64,000 bases of DNA from Cladobotryum mycophilum (GCA_036429605.1 CM071591.1:930001-994000), one strand, 5' to 3'; counted from the stretch's first letter, positions 1 to 12,957 are shown. Numbers and translations are program-made. Notes: a model not told the origin generated them from the letters alone.

Positions 1-478
1 GCCAACTCCGGCATCTCCACGATTCTTCAGGGGACATCACAGGGGGAATGCCTTGTCAGGCAACATCAGTAGCAGCATTGGTACTTTCAACCACTTCCCC
101 ATCACACCAACAGACACGACACATGATGGGCAAAGAATCGGCCTGTCCGCACCTCGACCGCCTCCTCGCGTGTACGATGGACCACATCCAGTTACTGGAC
201 TCATCAGCCCCGGCCCTCCACCAAACAAAGCACTTCCAAAGACTCCTTCCGACGGACAAACTAGTCCAAAGACGTCCCCCTTGCTCCCTTCAGTGGTAGT
301 AAGGCCAACTCAGGGAAATAACTATGGCATTGGAATTGGCATCGGACCTCGGAGCCCTTTGACAGAGCCCCATGAATGCGAGAAAATAGAAGAAGATATC
401 TCCGAGTCTGGTAGGCGTCAGGCAGTAGGGGTCGGAGTGCCGGACATGTCGAGGCCCCCCGGAGGATCAGACATATGA
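1..478 (+). CDS. 3' end of a proline-rich protein gene (partial, 5' cut by window)
   Basis: An open frame (frame 2) runs from the first bases of the window to a TGA at 476-478, giving the last ~158 residues of a protein whose start lies outside. The tail is rich in Pro, Ser, Gly and Thr, with PPP and PKTP-like stretches and a Gly-Ile repeat near residue 105 of the visible part, so it looks disordered. No domain is recognisable and I cannot name the family. It converges on the reductase gene ending at 803. The absence of stops over the whole stretch and protein-like composition support coding; the reading could still be a terminal exon of any large protein. Confidence 0.55.
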   Translation, partial: PTPASPRFFRGHHRGNALSGNISSSIGTFNHFPITPTDTTHDGQRIGLSAPRPPPRVYDGPHPVTGLISPGPPPNKALPKTPSDGQTSPKTSPLLPSVVVRPTQGNNYGIGIGIGPRSPLTEPHECEKIEEDISESGRRQAVGVGVPDMSRPPGGSDI

Positions 479-802
479 GGAGTCCACTTTTAAATCAGGT
501 GAATCTAGATCTTGTCAAGGAACGATGACTTTCCTTTCCTTTTCTTTATTTTCTTTCTTCCTCTTTTCTTTTTAGGTGTAACCAGGAAAAGGATTATGAG
601 TTGAGTTTAAGGCTGAAATAACTGTATCATTGAATGGGGTTTTTGTTTTGTTTTGGATACCATCGTTTAGATGAAGTTATGACAAAAAAGTATTAGAGTT
701 CTTATATCTGAATGATCAAAGGTTTAGGTTCTAACTTGGATATTATTTGGCATGTGTTTTCCATCTATTATTCTGTAGGACAATATTTCTCTCTCCCCTA
801 TT
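479..802. other. Convergent intergenic spacer
   Basis: The spacer lies between the stop of the proline-rich protein (+) and the stop of the reductase (-). It is T-rich, with a pyrimidine stretch at about 528-570, and presumably holds the two 3' untranslated regions. No gene or RNA seen. Confidence 0.6.
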
Positions 803-2054
803 TTAAAGGCCATGCTCCTTTAGCGAATTGACGATATCAATGACGCATTTCTCAATGCTCGTCCACTCAAACCCCAGAATCTCGACCGTCTTCTTGTTGT
901 CGAACCCAAACGTCTGGTCCGGAGCCGGCATCTCCCCGCCCCTCACCTCGGGCCCGGGCAGCCTATCGGCGTACTCGGGGAAGTGCTCCCTCACGATGCG
1001 CGCGATGTCGTGGTTGCTCGCCCGCCCGGCCGCGGTGAAGAGTCTCTGCCCGCTGGCCTGGGGCAGGTCCATGGCGAGGACGTGGGCCCTGGCGCAGTCG
1101 CGGACGTCGACCCAGATGGGCACGGGTCCGGTGCCGGGGATTTCGGCTTTCCACTCGCCTTGGAGGAGGGGCAGGAGGCGGCCGTTGGAGGTGTTGATTG
1201 CGTCCAGGGAGGGGAGGAAGTGGGCTACGGGGCCGTATACCATTGGGGGGCAGATGGTGACGAGGTCGAAGGTGGGGTTCTGGTCCTTGATGAAGGCCCA
1301 CGCTGCCTGCTCGGCCATGGTCTTGGAGACGCGGTAGGCGGTAGCTTTGGAGCGGTTAATGTCCCCCAGGCCATCCGGGTTCCAGGACGTTTCCGAAAAC
1401 ACATGGTTCCCGTCCTCGAGGCGGTCCTCGTCCATGAGGGCGGCAAAGGAAGACGTGATGACCACCCTCCTCACTTGCGGCGCATACTTCTTCACGGCGA
1501 GGAGGATCCCCCTAGTGCCGTTGAGGGCCGGGTCAATGAGCTCGGTCTGCGCGTCCGTCCAGCTGAAGTGGAACGGCGACGCGGTGTGCAGCACGACGTC
1601 CAGGTCGCGGCCCGCCTCCTCGAGGACCCGGTCAAAGGCGCTGGGCTGGGCAATGTCCGGGACGACGAGGACGTGGAGCCTGGACTGGGAGATGGCCTCG
1701 GGGTGGGCCTGGTGGATGGGGAGGGCCTTTTGGGGGCTGCGGACGGTGGTGGTGACGGTGTGGCCTTGGGAGAGGAGTTGTTGGAGGATGTGGGCTGGGG
1801 GAGGGGAGAAAGAATGTTAGTGAAAATGGGGGCTTTTCTTATGATGGTTGGTGGTGAGGGTGGTGGTAAGTGATGTTAATGATGATGGTGGTGCTGGTGA
1901 TGGACAGTCTCATTGTTAGAGCCCATCCATGGATGTTTACATACCGGCAATAAACCCCGAACCACCTATTATGAAAAAGAGAATTAGTATATACCATCCA
2001 TCAAGAAGAAGAAGAAGTGAAGCATCACCAACCTGTAAGCAAAACCTTGGTCAT
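803..2054 (-). CDS. NAD(P)-dependent short-chain reductase, GRE2/dihydroflavonol-4-reductase type (3 exons)
   Basis: Exons on the minus strand are 2033-2054, 1945-1965 and 803-1794 (344 aa). The spliced N-terminus begins MTKVLLTGGSGFIAAHIL, the classic Rossmann Gly motif of extended SDRs; it is spread over all three exons, and the phases (1, then 1) join cleanly. Thr128-Ser130 and the Tyr168-xxx-Lys172 catalytic pair are present, and the length matches the family (about 340 aa). Both introns are GT-AG: 67 nt with a branch-like ACTAAT, and 150 nt with CACTAAC before a pyrimidine-rich acceptor. Members of this group reduce aldehydes or ketones such as methylglyoxal or dihydroflavonols with NADPH in the cytosol; the actual substrate cannot be told. 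Exon 3 is GC-rich, unlike the flanks. The first intron's donor (GTTGGT) is weak, so exon 1 is slightly less certain than the rest. Confidence 0.9.
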
Positions 2055-3082
2055 CTTTCAAACAAAAAGACAAAAAGATCTACTGTAATACTCCAAAGAC
2101 CTCTCAAGTCAAGTCAAAAGCTTCAAGTGTTCAAGTATATTCTCTCAAATCAAAAGCCAATCAAAAATGAAACCAAATTAAAATCTAAAAGTTCCAGAAA
2201 TAATAATAGAACGAGCAGCCATCGCGGTTAAATAAGCCTTTCCTTCTCCTCACAAATGGAGCAAGAACATGCATGCATACCTATAATACGTGCCATGTGT
2301 GTTCCAATCCACGACTCCCAAATCGGGTCAAGTAATCAACCACTTTTTTATCTCCTCCATTTTCCCCTTTTTTGCCTAGCTATCTCCGATTTATTTCAAC
2401 ACTTGTTTTATCTCCTTGTTTCAGGACTTTCCCAGGCGTTCGGACGGACATAAAAAGACGGACGTAATCGCCATCTCCAGTGCGGAAAGCGGAATTAAGT
2501 GGTACCCCCTCTCATGATGCATCACAATCAAATACCCCCTTGGAATGACATGATGCGCCGGCGTGAGTCACCAAGCATCGGCTATCCACAGCAGCCAAGC
2601 TGAATCTATCACAATGATCAAATCATCCACTAATAACAGGCAAGAGAATAATAATAATAGCTTCATAGTTAAAACAAGCGGAATAATGCAATTCTTGAGG
2701 TATATAATCCAGGAGTTGCTCAAATATACACAGTTGGCTACAGTTTGCATGCCATGACCTAACAAAGGCTGTGCTGTCTGTAAAACTTCATGGGCCAAAC
2801 AAAATGCGCCGTCGCCCAATAATGGTATGCTCTTTTCATCAAGGCAACCTCCAAGCCATCCATGCTCTCCTCTCACCAGGGTCAAAGCCATTGATGATCA
2901 GCAGGATGACCCATCTCCATCAATCCCTCGCCATTGACCCGACTTTCAGGCATATCCGCTCCGACAAGTCCAATAGTAAGGTGCACAAAAGGTCATGCTA
3001 AGAATCATGTTTTCATGAATCCATGCTATGCTGCAACGCCTTCGTGATAAATATGTCCCTCCTCATAATGCTTGCGCCATGA
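2055..3082. other. Intergenic, upstream of the reductase
   Basis: About 1 kb between the reductase start and the YME1 stop, both genes on the minus strand. It is AT-rich, especially 2,040-2,240 where A-rich tracts occur, and should contain the reductase promoter and the YME1 3' UTR. Open frames here are short and without protein character. No RNA gene seen. Confidence 0.6.
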
Positions 3083-5319
3083 TTAGGCTGAGGCTGGTGG
3101 AGCTGGCGACTCTGGTGGATGGGAATGAGGAACACCAAGACCGGGAGGCTGGGGAAGGTCGTCGGGAATGGGGAGCGTCAAGGGTCCCCTGGGAACAATA
3201 GTCCGGCCAGGCAGCTTCTCTCCTCGAATCACCCTCTCAACCTCATCCTTGTCCAAAGTCTCATATTGCATCAGGGCTTGTGCCAATAGATCCAGCTCCT
3301 TCCGCTTTTCCGTGAGCAGCGTCCTTACCTGCTCGTATGATTTCCGCAGCGTCTTTTGGACCTCGCCTTCAATCACAGACTTGGTCTCGGAGCTGAGATT
3401 CTCATATCTCCTGCCGTACTCAACGGGTCCCAAGGCACTAGACATGCCAAAGTGGGTCACCATCATAAAGCCCAAATCGGTAGCCCTCTCAAGATCCTAT
3501 GAACAAATTAGCAAACATGAATCATGCATCGTTTTACGGAGAAACCTACGTTGGATACTCCAGAAGTAACCTTGTCATCTCCATATCGCATTTCCTCTGC
3601 CATTTTACCACCAAGCAGCACTCGAATATTAGACAGGTATTCAGCCGCAGTGTAAGAGTACTTGTCCATGGCCGGAAGATGCGCGGTGTGACCTAGCGAG
3701 GGACCCTTGGGAAGAATCGTGACTTTGTACAGCTTGTTGGAGCTCTCTGTTTCGAAAAGTTGGACGAGAGCGTGACCCGCCTCGTGGTATGCAGTCATTT
3801 CCTTCTCCTTCTCGGTAACAACCATCGACCTCCTTTCCGCGCCCATGGTAATTCTGTCGAATGCCCAGTCAAGGTCGTGCTTAGTGACTTCCGTAGCCTT
3901 TGCTCTGCTAGCGCGAAGGGCAGCCACGTTGAGCATGTTCTCAAGTTCGGCTCCAGACTGTCCGGGAGAGCGAGCAGCGATGGCAGTAAGATCGACATCA
4001 GAGGAAAGCTTAATCTTCTTTGCGTGATGCTTCAGGATTGCAATTCGGCCACGAACATCCGGCAAGTCCACAGTGATATGTCTATCAAAACGTCCGGGTC
4101 TTGTCAGAGCCTTGTCGAGCAACTTGGGCAAGTTGGTGGCAGCCATGATGACAATCTTGGTATCCTGGTCAAATCCATCAAGCTCCGTGAGCAGCTGGTT
4201 CAGAGTCTGTTTCGCATGCGCCTGATCCCTTGGGTTGCGCTTTCCGCCAATAGCGTCCAGTTCGTCAATGAAGATGATGGCGGGGGATTTGGCCTTGGCC
4301 GCGGAAAACAGCTCACGCACTCGCTTGGCTCCGACACCGACAAAGATTTCGTCAAACTCACTACCGGACATGTAAAAGAAGGGAACTCCAGCTTCTCCAG
4401 CGACAGCCCGAGCAAGCAAGGTCTTTCCAGTACCGGGAGGACCAACCAGCAAAACACCCTTGGGCAGTTTGGCACCGAGATCAGAGAAGGTTTCGGGGTT
4501 GCGCAAGAACTCAACGACTTCCTGCAGCTCTTCCTTGGCCTCGTCGCATCCGTGGACATCGTCGAATCGAGTTGTCTGCTTCTCGGCCTTGACCTCGGAA
4601 TCTGTCTTGGCACCCGGTCCACGTCGGAATGTACTCAGCGTCTCGATCAGGATCGTCACGGCGGCGAAGCACAGGTATGTGAAGACGATAAAGGTGGCGA
4701 AGAACTTGACCCAGCGGAAAATCAGAGAACGAGTAGATTCTTGGACGACAACGTGAATAGGCTCGCCTTTGACACCCATTGAACCGGCACCACCACCAAA
4801 TGCAGCATTAGCAACATTTTGTTCCGGTGCAGCCCATGGTCCGCGCGCATAGCCAGGTGCCGCAGCAGGATTTGCCATGGTGTTTGCCCCAGCATTGAGC
4901 ACCGCCAGAGCCTTCCTATAAGCATCTTCCGTAGCGGGATTGGTCGCATATCGGCCGGATTGATATCTTTCCACCAGGATGCCAGGCATGTTGGCCCGCA
5001 AAAGGAGCTGGTAAAAGGCATTCTGCAAGTTTGCGTTTCCGGGGTTCCTGTTTGCCGATTCCTCAACAGATGCCAGTTGATTGCGCGAGATTCCGTTTGA
5101 TGTACCAAAAAACCGTTGTTGAAAGCCCACGATGCTCGAGAGGGACCGAGTCGTAGACAGAGAGCGTACATGGAATGAGATGGTGGGGGTCGATCGCATG
5201 AGAAGCCGGTTGACAAACGGTGGTGGTGACGTATTATTCAGCGGTTGGAAGCAAGGTCGTCGAAGGATGGGATGCATTGCAATAGAGAATCGCCCGGATC
5301 TTGAGAGAGTGCCCGCCAT
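3083..5319 (-). CDS. YME1: Mitochondrial i-AAA protease (YME1/FtsH family)
   Basis: Exons are 3550-5319 and 3083-3496 (727 aa), joined by a 53-nt GT-AG intron in phase 0. This is an ATP-dependent zinc metalloprotease of the inner mitochondrial membrane that degrades unassembled or damaged proteins on the intermembrane-space side. The N-terminus is rich in Arg and Ser like a presequence. One membrane segment lies at about residues 203-226. The AAA module has Walker A GPPGTGKT (293-300), Walker B IIFIDELDA (Asp352-Glu353) and an arginine-finger region ending in TRPGRFDR. The protease site HEAGH is at 512-516. The probable third zinc ligand, Asp591, is the first residue of exon 2. I chose the ATG at 5319 because it opens a presequence-like stretch; the frame stays open further upstream and Met15 is an alternative. 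Length fits YME1. Confidence 0.95.
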
Positions 5320-7480
5320 CAAAGGCAGAGCGTCCGCCGTGGCTGCTGCCGTTGCCTTTCCGGTGATATGCACGTCAGTTTGAACCGCAACGAGCGCAAG
5401 AGCAAAGCGCAAAACAACAGAAGACGGACGACGCCAAGTTCAACTTACCGGCAGCAAACCCGTGCGGGTTACCATGTTAGAGTAAAGAAAGATATGCCAA
5501 TGCAGATTCAAAGACCGAGGAGGGGCGCCAACGATCGAATGCAAGATGGGGAGAGAAGAACAATCCAAAGGAGAGTGGCCGGAACGAACTAATGACGTGG
5601 AGTAGCAGCAGCCTGCTCTGCCAGCAGCGGTTCTGAATGGCCTACGCCAGAGCCAGTGGCGGCGTCAATGATTCCCAAGAACTAGAAACGGGTTTGTTTT
5701 TCCTTTCGAATAGAACTTTGTTGCAAAAAAAAAAAAAGGAGAGAGAAAAAGAATGAATCTACCTCGATACACTCATGGTGCCGACTCGTTCTTTGGTAGA
5801 GCTGGCTTCACGACAACAACAAAACCACGATTCGTTTTCGGAACCTGTGATGGGAACTTGCCACTCATTCCTAACGCCTGAGGCGGATGCCTTCTCCGAA
5901 CGTCCGGAACGGCATCTGACTTAGTCAGCCCTTCTTTTTTTTTTTTTTTGGTTTGTCTGCGAATTGGCGCAAGTAATAAGGTACGTACCTTGTCAAATGG
6001 ATTTATAGATAGTCCGCCCCGGGAACAGCAGGTCACCTGATCCGAGAGAAATCAACAAAGGATCGCCACCCACACCCACACACGCCCCTGTCCATCAAGC
6101 AATCAAGTCACTCCGGCAGGCAAAGGCGAGGACAAAGGGCCCAGATTGCCGTACTAGGACAAGGCGCATTTCAGAGACATGCAAGACATGAAAATCAAGG
6201 AACTTGTCAGTTTTGTGTTTATGGGTCCAATGCAAAATGTCCATCAGCTCTAACTAAGTATTTAGGCCCATGAATGCAAAGAAACTACTGAATTGACGCT
6301 GATGACGTGTTTTTTGCCATCCATGGATCCACCGTTCTGACTTCCTCATGAAGATGGCAAATCTTTAACAAGTTGCTCTTATCCTTGACAGTCACATCAT
6401 CAAAGCCCTCCTCGTCGCTCATTTCCACCAATGAACTCAATTACAGAGACACGCATGACATTTACTTGGGCATGGGACAGATACAATAGTTTATTTCATC
6501 AGAAAAGAAAGAATTCGTCTTTGTTTGTTTTGATTTCAAGCGTAAGAGTAAGTAAGACATTATATCGCAGTTAAGAATACAGCTTTCGAAAGAAAGAAGA
6601 AAAAGAAAATAAAAAAAGAAATTTGAAGGCATCTTTTTCGCCTCGTCACAGTTGCTGTTTGCTCTTTGTTTCAATATCGCCGTTTCGAGAGGGAAAAAAT
6701 AGAAGGAAATATTCAATCGAAGGCCTCCCTCGTATATTCGTACACTTCGTGTGCTGTGTTCCCACATAAGACACCCAAGTCATCATAACCAGCGTAAAAG
6801 AAAGAAAAAGAGAAAAGAAAAGAAAGAGGGAGAGAGAGAGAGAGAAAAGAAGGCCCTTTCGCCGGTTTGCATTTGCATAATATCGCCCAAATCTTCATTT
6901 CATTTCAGAAAAAATTGTTTCCTCTCCCAAGTCACCCAAAAAGACGCCGACGGCATATTTTTTCATCACTATGCCCTTTGGTTAAATTTCCATAAAACAG
7001 ACATACCTCCCCGAACAGAAAAAATCGTGTCCCTTTTTCTGGTCTAGGCTCATTAGTTCAATAATGACAGACAGAACTGGTCAAAGCCATTCCCGCATGC
7101 AAGTAATAAACAAAAAAATGAGTGACTGTAAAGTCAGAAGCTGCGGCTGAAGCCATGGCCGATTGCAGCAGTAGTAGGAGTAGTGCTCAAAGTAGCACAG
7201 CATAGGAGAAGATGCTGTGGATCTTTAAAGGAATGACGGGCCTCATACTGCTTGCCATGCTCTCGTTTTGACCAAACAAAACCAAGCGACAGTGTGATTC
7301 TATGCCTCCCAAGGGTATATCCATCACCAATTGAATAACCGAAACACCGCGTATATGTATAGTTCCGCCAAGCTGATCAAAGAACGTTGAAATAGTGTTA
7401 CATATATATCTGGGTTGGGTTGAGAGCCAACTTGGACCTATGTATGTATCAGATTACTCGAAAGTGAGTAACCTTTTCTT
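5320..7480. other. Intergenic, YME1 promoter side and 3' region of the C2H2 gene
   Basis: The stretch of 2.2 kb holds the YME1 upstream region and the 3' UTR of the C2H2 factor. It contains A-tracts (5,725-5,740; T-run 5,935-5,950) and a purine-rich stretch of GA/AAAG type at about 6,796-6,850. No coding frame with protein character and no RNA gene were found. Confidence 0.6.
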
Positions 7481-8828
7481 TTACATGGTCTCAATCCTGC
7501 TGCTGGGCAGCTGCATTGAAGGATCGTCAAACTCAATCTTGGGACCGCCGTAGAGATCATAGACGCTGTTGGACCCGAATGGCGGGAGCTGACCAATGGT
7601 AGCAACCTCGACGGGTGCCTGGTATTGATACCACTGCTCAGGCTCAGACTGTGGTGAAGGTTGAGGATAATGCTCCTGCGGTTGTGTTGGGGGCGCTTGA
7701 CTGGGTAATGTGGGGAAGGCAACCATCTGCTGCTGCTCTACTGGCGTAGCGCTGTGCAGGGCATAGGTGGCGCTCTGTGGTCCCTGATGTGTGTAAAGAC
7801 CATCGGGGATAGCAGGGCTGTGTCCGGAAGCCGGCGAGAAGCTGGCTGGACTGCTATGTAAAGAGGGAGTGAGACCTGGTGTTGAGTAGGGAATCTCGAG
7901 GGTGGGTCTCTCCGTTTGTTGGCGAGACACTTGGTACTGCTGCTGAACATGGTTGCCCATCATACCAGAATTGCTCTGCTCCATGACGTAGTAAGGCTGT
8001 GCAGGGAGGCTGGAGGTGCGGTGAAGCATAGGGATGTTGTGTTGCTGCTGTTGTTCGGGCGCGGGAGTACCGTGGAACTCCTGCAAGTCACCAAAGCTGT
8101 GACGATGACTCAATTGCTCAGTCATGTTGTAGTTGTTCATCTGCTGTCCAAACTCGACCAGGGAGGAGGCGCGTTGTAGCGCATGTCCATGAGGGGCTGG
8201 GGCATTGCTAGGAACGACGTGAAGAGGCCAAGGCATGGAGGGCTGGGTAGGTGTGGAGGGGGATTCGCCAGATTCAGAATCGGAGGTGCAGTCATCCAGC
8301 AACTCATTGGGGTGGAGACCTCGCTGGTGAGACCGGCGCTGGTGCTTGACCATGGTGGTCTTGCGGCAGAAGCTCTTCAAGCATCCATCATGAGCGCACT
8401 TGTATGGGCGCTTGCCAGTGTGGATGCGGCGATGCCTTGCCAAACTAGAAGACTGTCCAAAGATTAGCATTGAGTCGCGGCGACCAGACTATAGCAACTT
8501 ACGTCAGAAAATCGCTTTCCGCAGCCCATGTGTTGGCACTGGTGAGGCTTCTCACCAGTGTGGGTTCGGATGTGGACGGTGAGGGCACTGCGCTGGATGA
8601 AGCTCTTGCCGCATCCTGGTGTTGAGCAGGAATAGGGTCGCTCATTTGTGTGGATTCTGTAGTGTCGCTGCAAGTCTGACTTGCGGTTGAAGCTCTGATC
8701 CTAATGTCAATGGGGGGGTTTACTTTGAGAGACACACGATGGGCTAATCATACCTTGTTGCACGACTCCCAGTCACACTGGAAGGGCCGTGTGGCAGGCT
8801 CATACTCGACGAGTTCCAAAAGCTCCAT
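7481..8828 (-). CDS. C2H2 zinc-finger transcription factor, DvrA-like (4 fingers, 3 exons)
   Basis: Exons are 8754-8828, 8503-8694 and 7481-8452 (412 aa), with introns of 59 and 50 nt in phase 0. The protein starts MELLELVEYEPATRPFQC. Four tandem C2H2 fingers occupy residues 18-40, 48-70, 78-100 and 108-131, with conserved TGEKP/TGKRP-type linkers. After the fingers comes a short basic segment (HQRRSHQRG), an acidic Ser/Asp patch, and a long Gln/Pro/Ser-rich tail probably used for transcriptional regulation. The finger block and the segment after it resemble the Aspergillus developmental/virulence regulator DvrA as I remember it, so an orthologue is likely but unverified. A nuclear DNA-binding role is secure from the fingers; the targets are unknown. 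The gene has an unusually long upstream region without genes (over 20 kb), which may carry its control sequences. Confidence 0.92.
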
Positions 8829-9630
8829 GTTTGTGATTGTTGATGAAGAGGTTGACGCGAAAAGGTTGCTTCGGACGATAGGCTAGTAGTCGTAATAGCC
8901 AGGTATGAATGAGACCAATTGGAAGCCAAGTGGTCTACAGAAACGTATAAAGTGTTGATGGTGATGTAGAAACGTGAATGTCCGAGCGTTGCAATTCTGT
9001 TTTCAGCGGTATTGCCCAAATGGCATCGTCGATCCGGTAAGCAGCGGTCGAATCGATTTGACAAGCCAGGTCGTATGAAGTACAAGCGGATCGGCTTTTG
9101 AGATAATCTCGAATTGTCCGATGCTCTTCAATGCTTCGGACGGTGCGGATAGGTTTGTTGAGTGCAATGTGGGCTGCCTCGGCAAGAACACGGTGCGAGC
9201 TCGGTAGCTGTTTTTTTCGGGAACCCTCACGACGCGGACGGCAAGATTGACAGGTCTGATGAATAATTTTTTTTTTACAAAAAAAAATTCAGGAAACCAA
9301 AAATCGGTACGTGGCGAAGATGGCGAATATCTGCTTCGTAGCGAGAAGTGGTGACACTGTCGGCTTAGTGTTGGGAGATTATAAGTGAACCGCCAGAGGA
9401 AGGGTCGTGCAACGCAAGGCGTAGTAAAAACGGGAATGGAAGGGATGTTAAGGAAGGATTCTTAATAGGTTGGAGCAGGGGTATTGCGCGAATACGTGGG
9501 CGGCAAAGAGGCCAGGAGTGGAGAGTTGTCTGACTTGGGTAATGAAGGAAGTAGTAAGAGGTATACGAAGGAAGTAAAGTCAACACGAGCCAAGGCCATG
9601 CAGAACAAGTCAGGCTGCTGTCTCAAGGAG

Positions 9631-9655
9631 AACAAGACAAGACAAGACAAGACAA
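9631..9655. repeat. (ACAAG)n pentanucleotide run
   Basis: About five perfect copies of a five-base unit in the region upstream of the C2H2 gene, followed by a GA-rich stretch at about 9,680-9,702. Confidence 0.9.
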
Positions 9656-10280
9656 GGCAAGGTATGTAAAGGCAAGGCAGAGAGAGGGAGAGAGAGAGAG
9701 AGGGTCAAGGAAGTGTCGTCGATTATATGTCTCGATGTGTTTGGAGGGCGGGGCTTCCAATTCCTTGCGCACGAGAAAGAGAGAGGTGTAGGTATGGGGG
9801 TGAAGCAGAAACACGATCAAGAAAGCAATGCCATGGGGATGGATATATAATTGCATCGTGGGTGCAAGGAGTCGCGGTGGTTTAAGAAACAACGCTGGAA
9901 CTAAGTACGGGGCACTACCACAACGGGTGGAGGGTGGGGATGTCGGCACACTACGTAGGGTTTTGCAGTAGTAGTAGCAGCGGCCGCAGTAGGTCGACGG
10001 CCTTAGCAGAAGCTGGTGTAGTCACGATAGCGTGTATCCGCAATTCTGATGGAGTCATGGGCATGGCGTGTGCGCAGGGGGAGGGGCGTGGGGTGCTGCC
10101 ATCCAGGGCCCTTGAGAATTGAGGTATCATAACCAGGGTCTCCAGGTACCCCGAGATGCCATGGATGAGGTAGGCTAGCAGTAGCTTGGCGGATCGACGC
10201 AACGATTGGCCCCAGAACACCATCAGAGATCCTAGTTTAGCTGTACCTGAGGTCCCCTAGGTCCATTCGATTGAGCACTG

Positions 10281-10304
10281 GAGAGAGAGAGGTAGAGAGA
10301 GGTA

Positions 10305-10339
<35 letters not shown>

Positions 10340-10340
10340 A
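10281..10340. repeat. GA-rich microsatellite
   Basis: Sixty bases of GA dinucleotides interrupted by GGTA and GGGC units, ending in an uninterrupted GA run of about 26 bases. Confidence 0.9.
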
Positions 10341-11078
10341 ACCTGAGATACTTGCAGCTATGCAAGGGTATTAGCAATTGTCTTTGAGGGTGAGGGAAGA
10401 GGAGGAAGCAAAGACAAAGAGAAAAGGGAGGACGCAGAAAGGGCGGGAGGGGGTGGTTGGAAGAGGAACGACACGGGAAGAGAGGCCACGGGATGATGTG
10501 CTCAATGTCTGTCTCTCATTCTCGAGCGGCCGAACACCTCTCTCTCTGAAGCAGAACGAGAGAGAGAGAGCAAGCATGGAGGATGAACTGGGCCGGGGTT
10601 TGGACATGTACATACGTACATACAGCCAACTTGAGGAAGCAAGGGTTTCTGGGCCTAACCTGGCACGGTTATCGCCTTGCATCTCAAGCAGCATGACTTG
10701 GCGTATTTTTTTTATTTTTTATTTTTATTTTTTTGGAGGTGGGAGGAGAAAGCAGACACAGACAGGGCAAGGGAGCCATCAATGAGATGTCAGGAAAAAC
10801 AAAAATAGGTAACTAACGGACAGACTGAACTGGACTGGGCGATTACTGTAGGCCAAGCTACTGGCAGTACTGCGTGCAACCGTATTCGTAGCATTGACAG
10901 GCCAGACGGGAGTTACATACCGGCAAAGTACTGCAGCACCCTTTCCAAACCCTTTCATTCATGCATGTGCAAGCAAGCTTCATGCAGGGTTGCTGCGAGG
11001 AGCGATTTTGGGAGGCAAAAAAAAAGGGCAGGGCGACGACCACGATGTGAGGGGCGTTGGCGTGAAGGAGGAGGAGGG

Positions 11079-11110
11079 CAGACTGACAGACTGACAGACT
11101 GACAGACTGA
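11079..11110. repeat. (CTGACAGA)n octamer run
   Basis: Four tandem copies of an eight-base unit. Confidence 0.9.
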
Positions 11111-11637
11111 GTCTCCCAAGTCACTCTGTCTCTTTGGCCCTTGTAGCTTCGCAGCTTAGTGGATCCACGAGTACCTAGTGCCAAGTGCTTTTTTAGGGGA
11201 CCTCCACACACATGTTGGTATGTGCGTGTGCGTGTGTGCGTGTCGAGTTGGGTCGAGTTTGAGTTGATTGTGTTCTGTTCTTGGGTGGCTGCTGCGGGGT
11301 GGGCGAACGAACTTGGAGTGGTGGAGTTTCATTGAAAATGGACTTGTTGTGTGAGTGTGAGAGAGTGAGTGTGTGTGATGCGCTCCCTGTTCATGAAAGG
11401 GACCCCGAAAAGGATACATGCTGCGGTACAAAAAAACAAGAAGTCGAGAGCAAGAACAAGGGAGGGGGTGTGGGGTGGGTTGAGATAATCCAATATGGGA
11501 TAAATGCATATCTCTCCCTCAAAATGCAAATGCTCGCACTACCAGCCTCACCTTGGCTCATAGGCTACTCCGTAGGGCCAAGACGGTGCGACTGGGATTA
11601 GGACGGAGCACTGGCACAGAGATAATCCCCGGGTGAT

Positions 11638-11695
11638 GTGGTGGTGTGTGGGTGGTGGTGGTGGTGGTAGTGGTAGTGGTGGTGTGGTGTGGTCA
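11638..11695. repeat. GGT/GTG-rich repeat
   Basis: GT-rich stretch of imperfect GGT triplets with TAG interruptions, G on one strand only. Confidence 0.85.
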
Positions 11696-12943
11696 TTCGT
11701 GGATCTACCTTAACTTTCCATGCTTTACCTCATTACATCTGGTTGGGTTTTCTTTTCTTTCTCAGATAAATACATTCATGGCATACGTACTCGGTAGTAC
11801 TCGATACTAAGCCGGATCTTAATCCTGTGGCGGCACTGGCTGACCCTCGTCACTCGCAGCCATCTCCCCAAAGTTACTCAGCAGTACTCAGTACCCACCA
11901 CCAGTACCAAAGAGGAGGAAGAGAGGGAGGGAGGCTACAGTACCTACAGGCTACACCTACACATGCATTCCATCCAACACAAAAAAGGGAGAGAGAGCTT
12001 GCAGCCACCCAAAAAGCACCAATGGGCAGCAAGTGAAGCTGGGCCTTGTCTTTTCCTGCGAGTTTGCCCATCAATGAGGTTTGTCACGGAGCTCCCCGTC
12101 CCCATTTTTTTTTATCTCTCTCTCTCTCCTTCACACACACGCACGCACATCATGACGATACTGGCTTGGGGTGGCTGTCTCCAATGCGGCCATGCCTAAC
12201 TCAACACTTCCCCATGGTGGACGTGTTCCAGCAAACCCACTTCCAGATCCATCGGTTTCTGATTAAACTTCTTTGCCCGTTCGAAATCCCATACACACAC
12301 TCACACACACTCACACTCACACTTGTACGGGAGTACGCATGTACATACTTTGGCCCCTACGACTAACACGTGCATCCACCAAAGAACGGAGTACCCGGAC
12401 CATGACAATCCGGCGACAGGAGGGTGGTAAGGCTGCGGGTGTTCCGTCTCAGCCGTTGCCAGTGCTAAAGTAGTTTCTCCCATCTCGGTTATCTTCCATC
12501 TTTGTCAGCCAGTACCTACGCCAGATAAACCAGTAAACCACCCCCATATTCAGTAACAGCACCAACTACTAGGTAAACATCATGAGATTGGCATAAGCAC
12601 TGGTATCAATGTTCAAAGACAGCACTTTGTAACTTTTGGTCGTATGAGAAATAAGCGGTGATCAGACCAAAAACCAGTTGACAGTGTCTTTGAGTTATTG
12701 AACATTCTTTCGTGTTAAGAGTCTCACCTACCTTCTTTTTGGCTAAACTCGTCACCTGATTTGTCGCTTTGTCGTGATTTCTGTGCTACGTAGCCTACTA
12801 GTTACAACGCTCCCTCAATGTCTTTGACTTTGCCTGCCAGTTGTCAAAGAGCAGTACCACCACCTTGTTAAAAAACCCACCTTGTAAAACCCACCGATCT
12901 CATAAAATAGTAACTAGTTGTTCAGAGATCTTCTCCAGAATTT

Positions 12944-12957
12944 CACACACACACACA

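Noticed and set aside
983..1873. 296-codon plus-strand frame across the reductase
   Set aside because: It is the antisense shadow of the GC-rich reductase exon; the minus-strand product has the full catalytic motifs.
3760..4782. 340-codon plus-strand frame
   Set aside because: Antisense of the YME1 AAA and protease domains.
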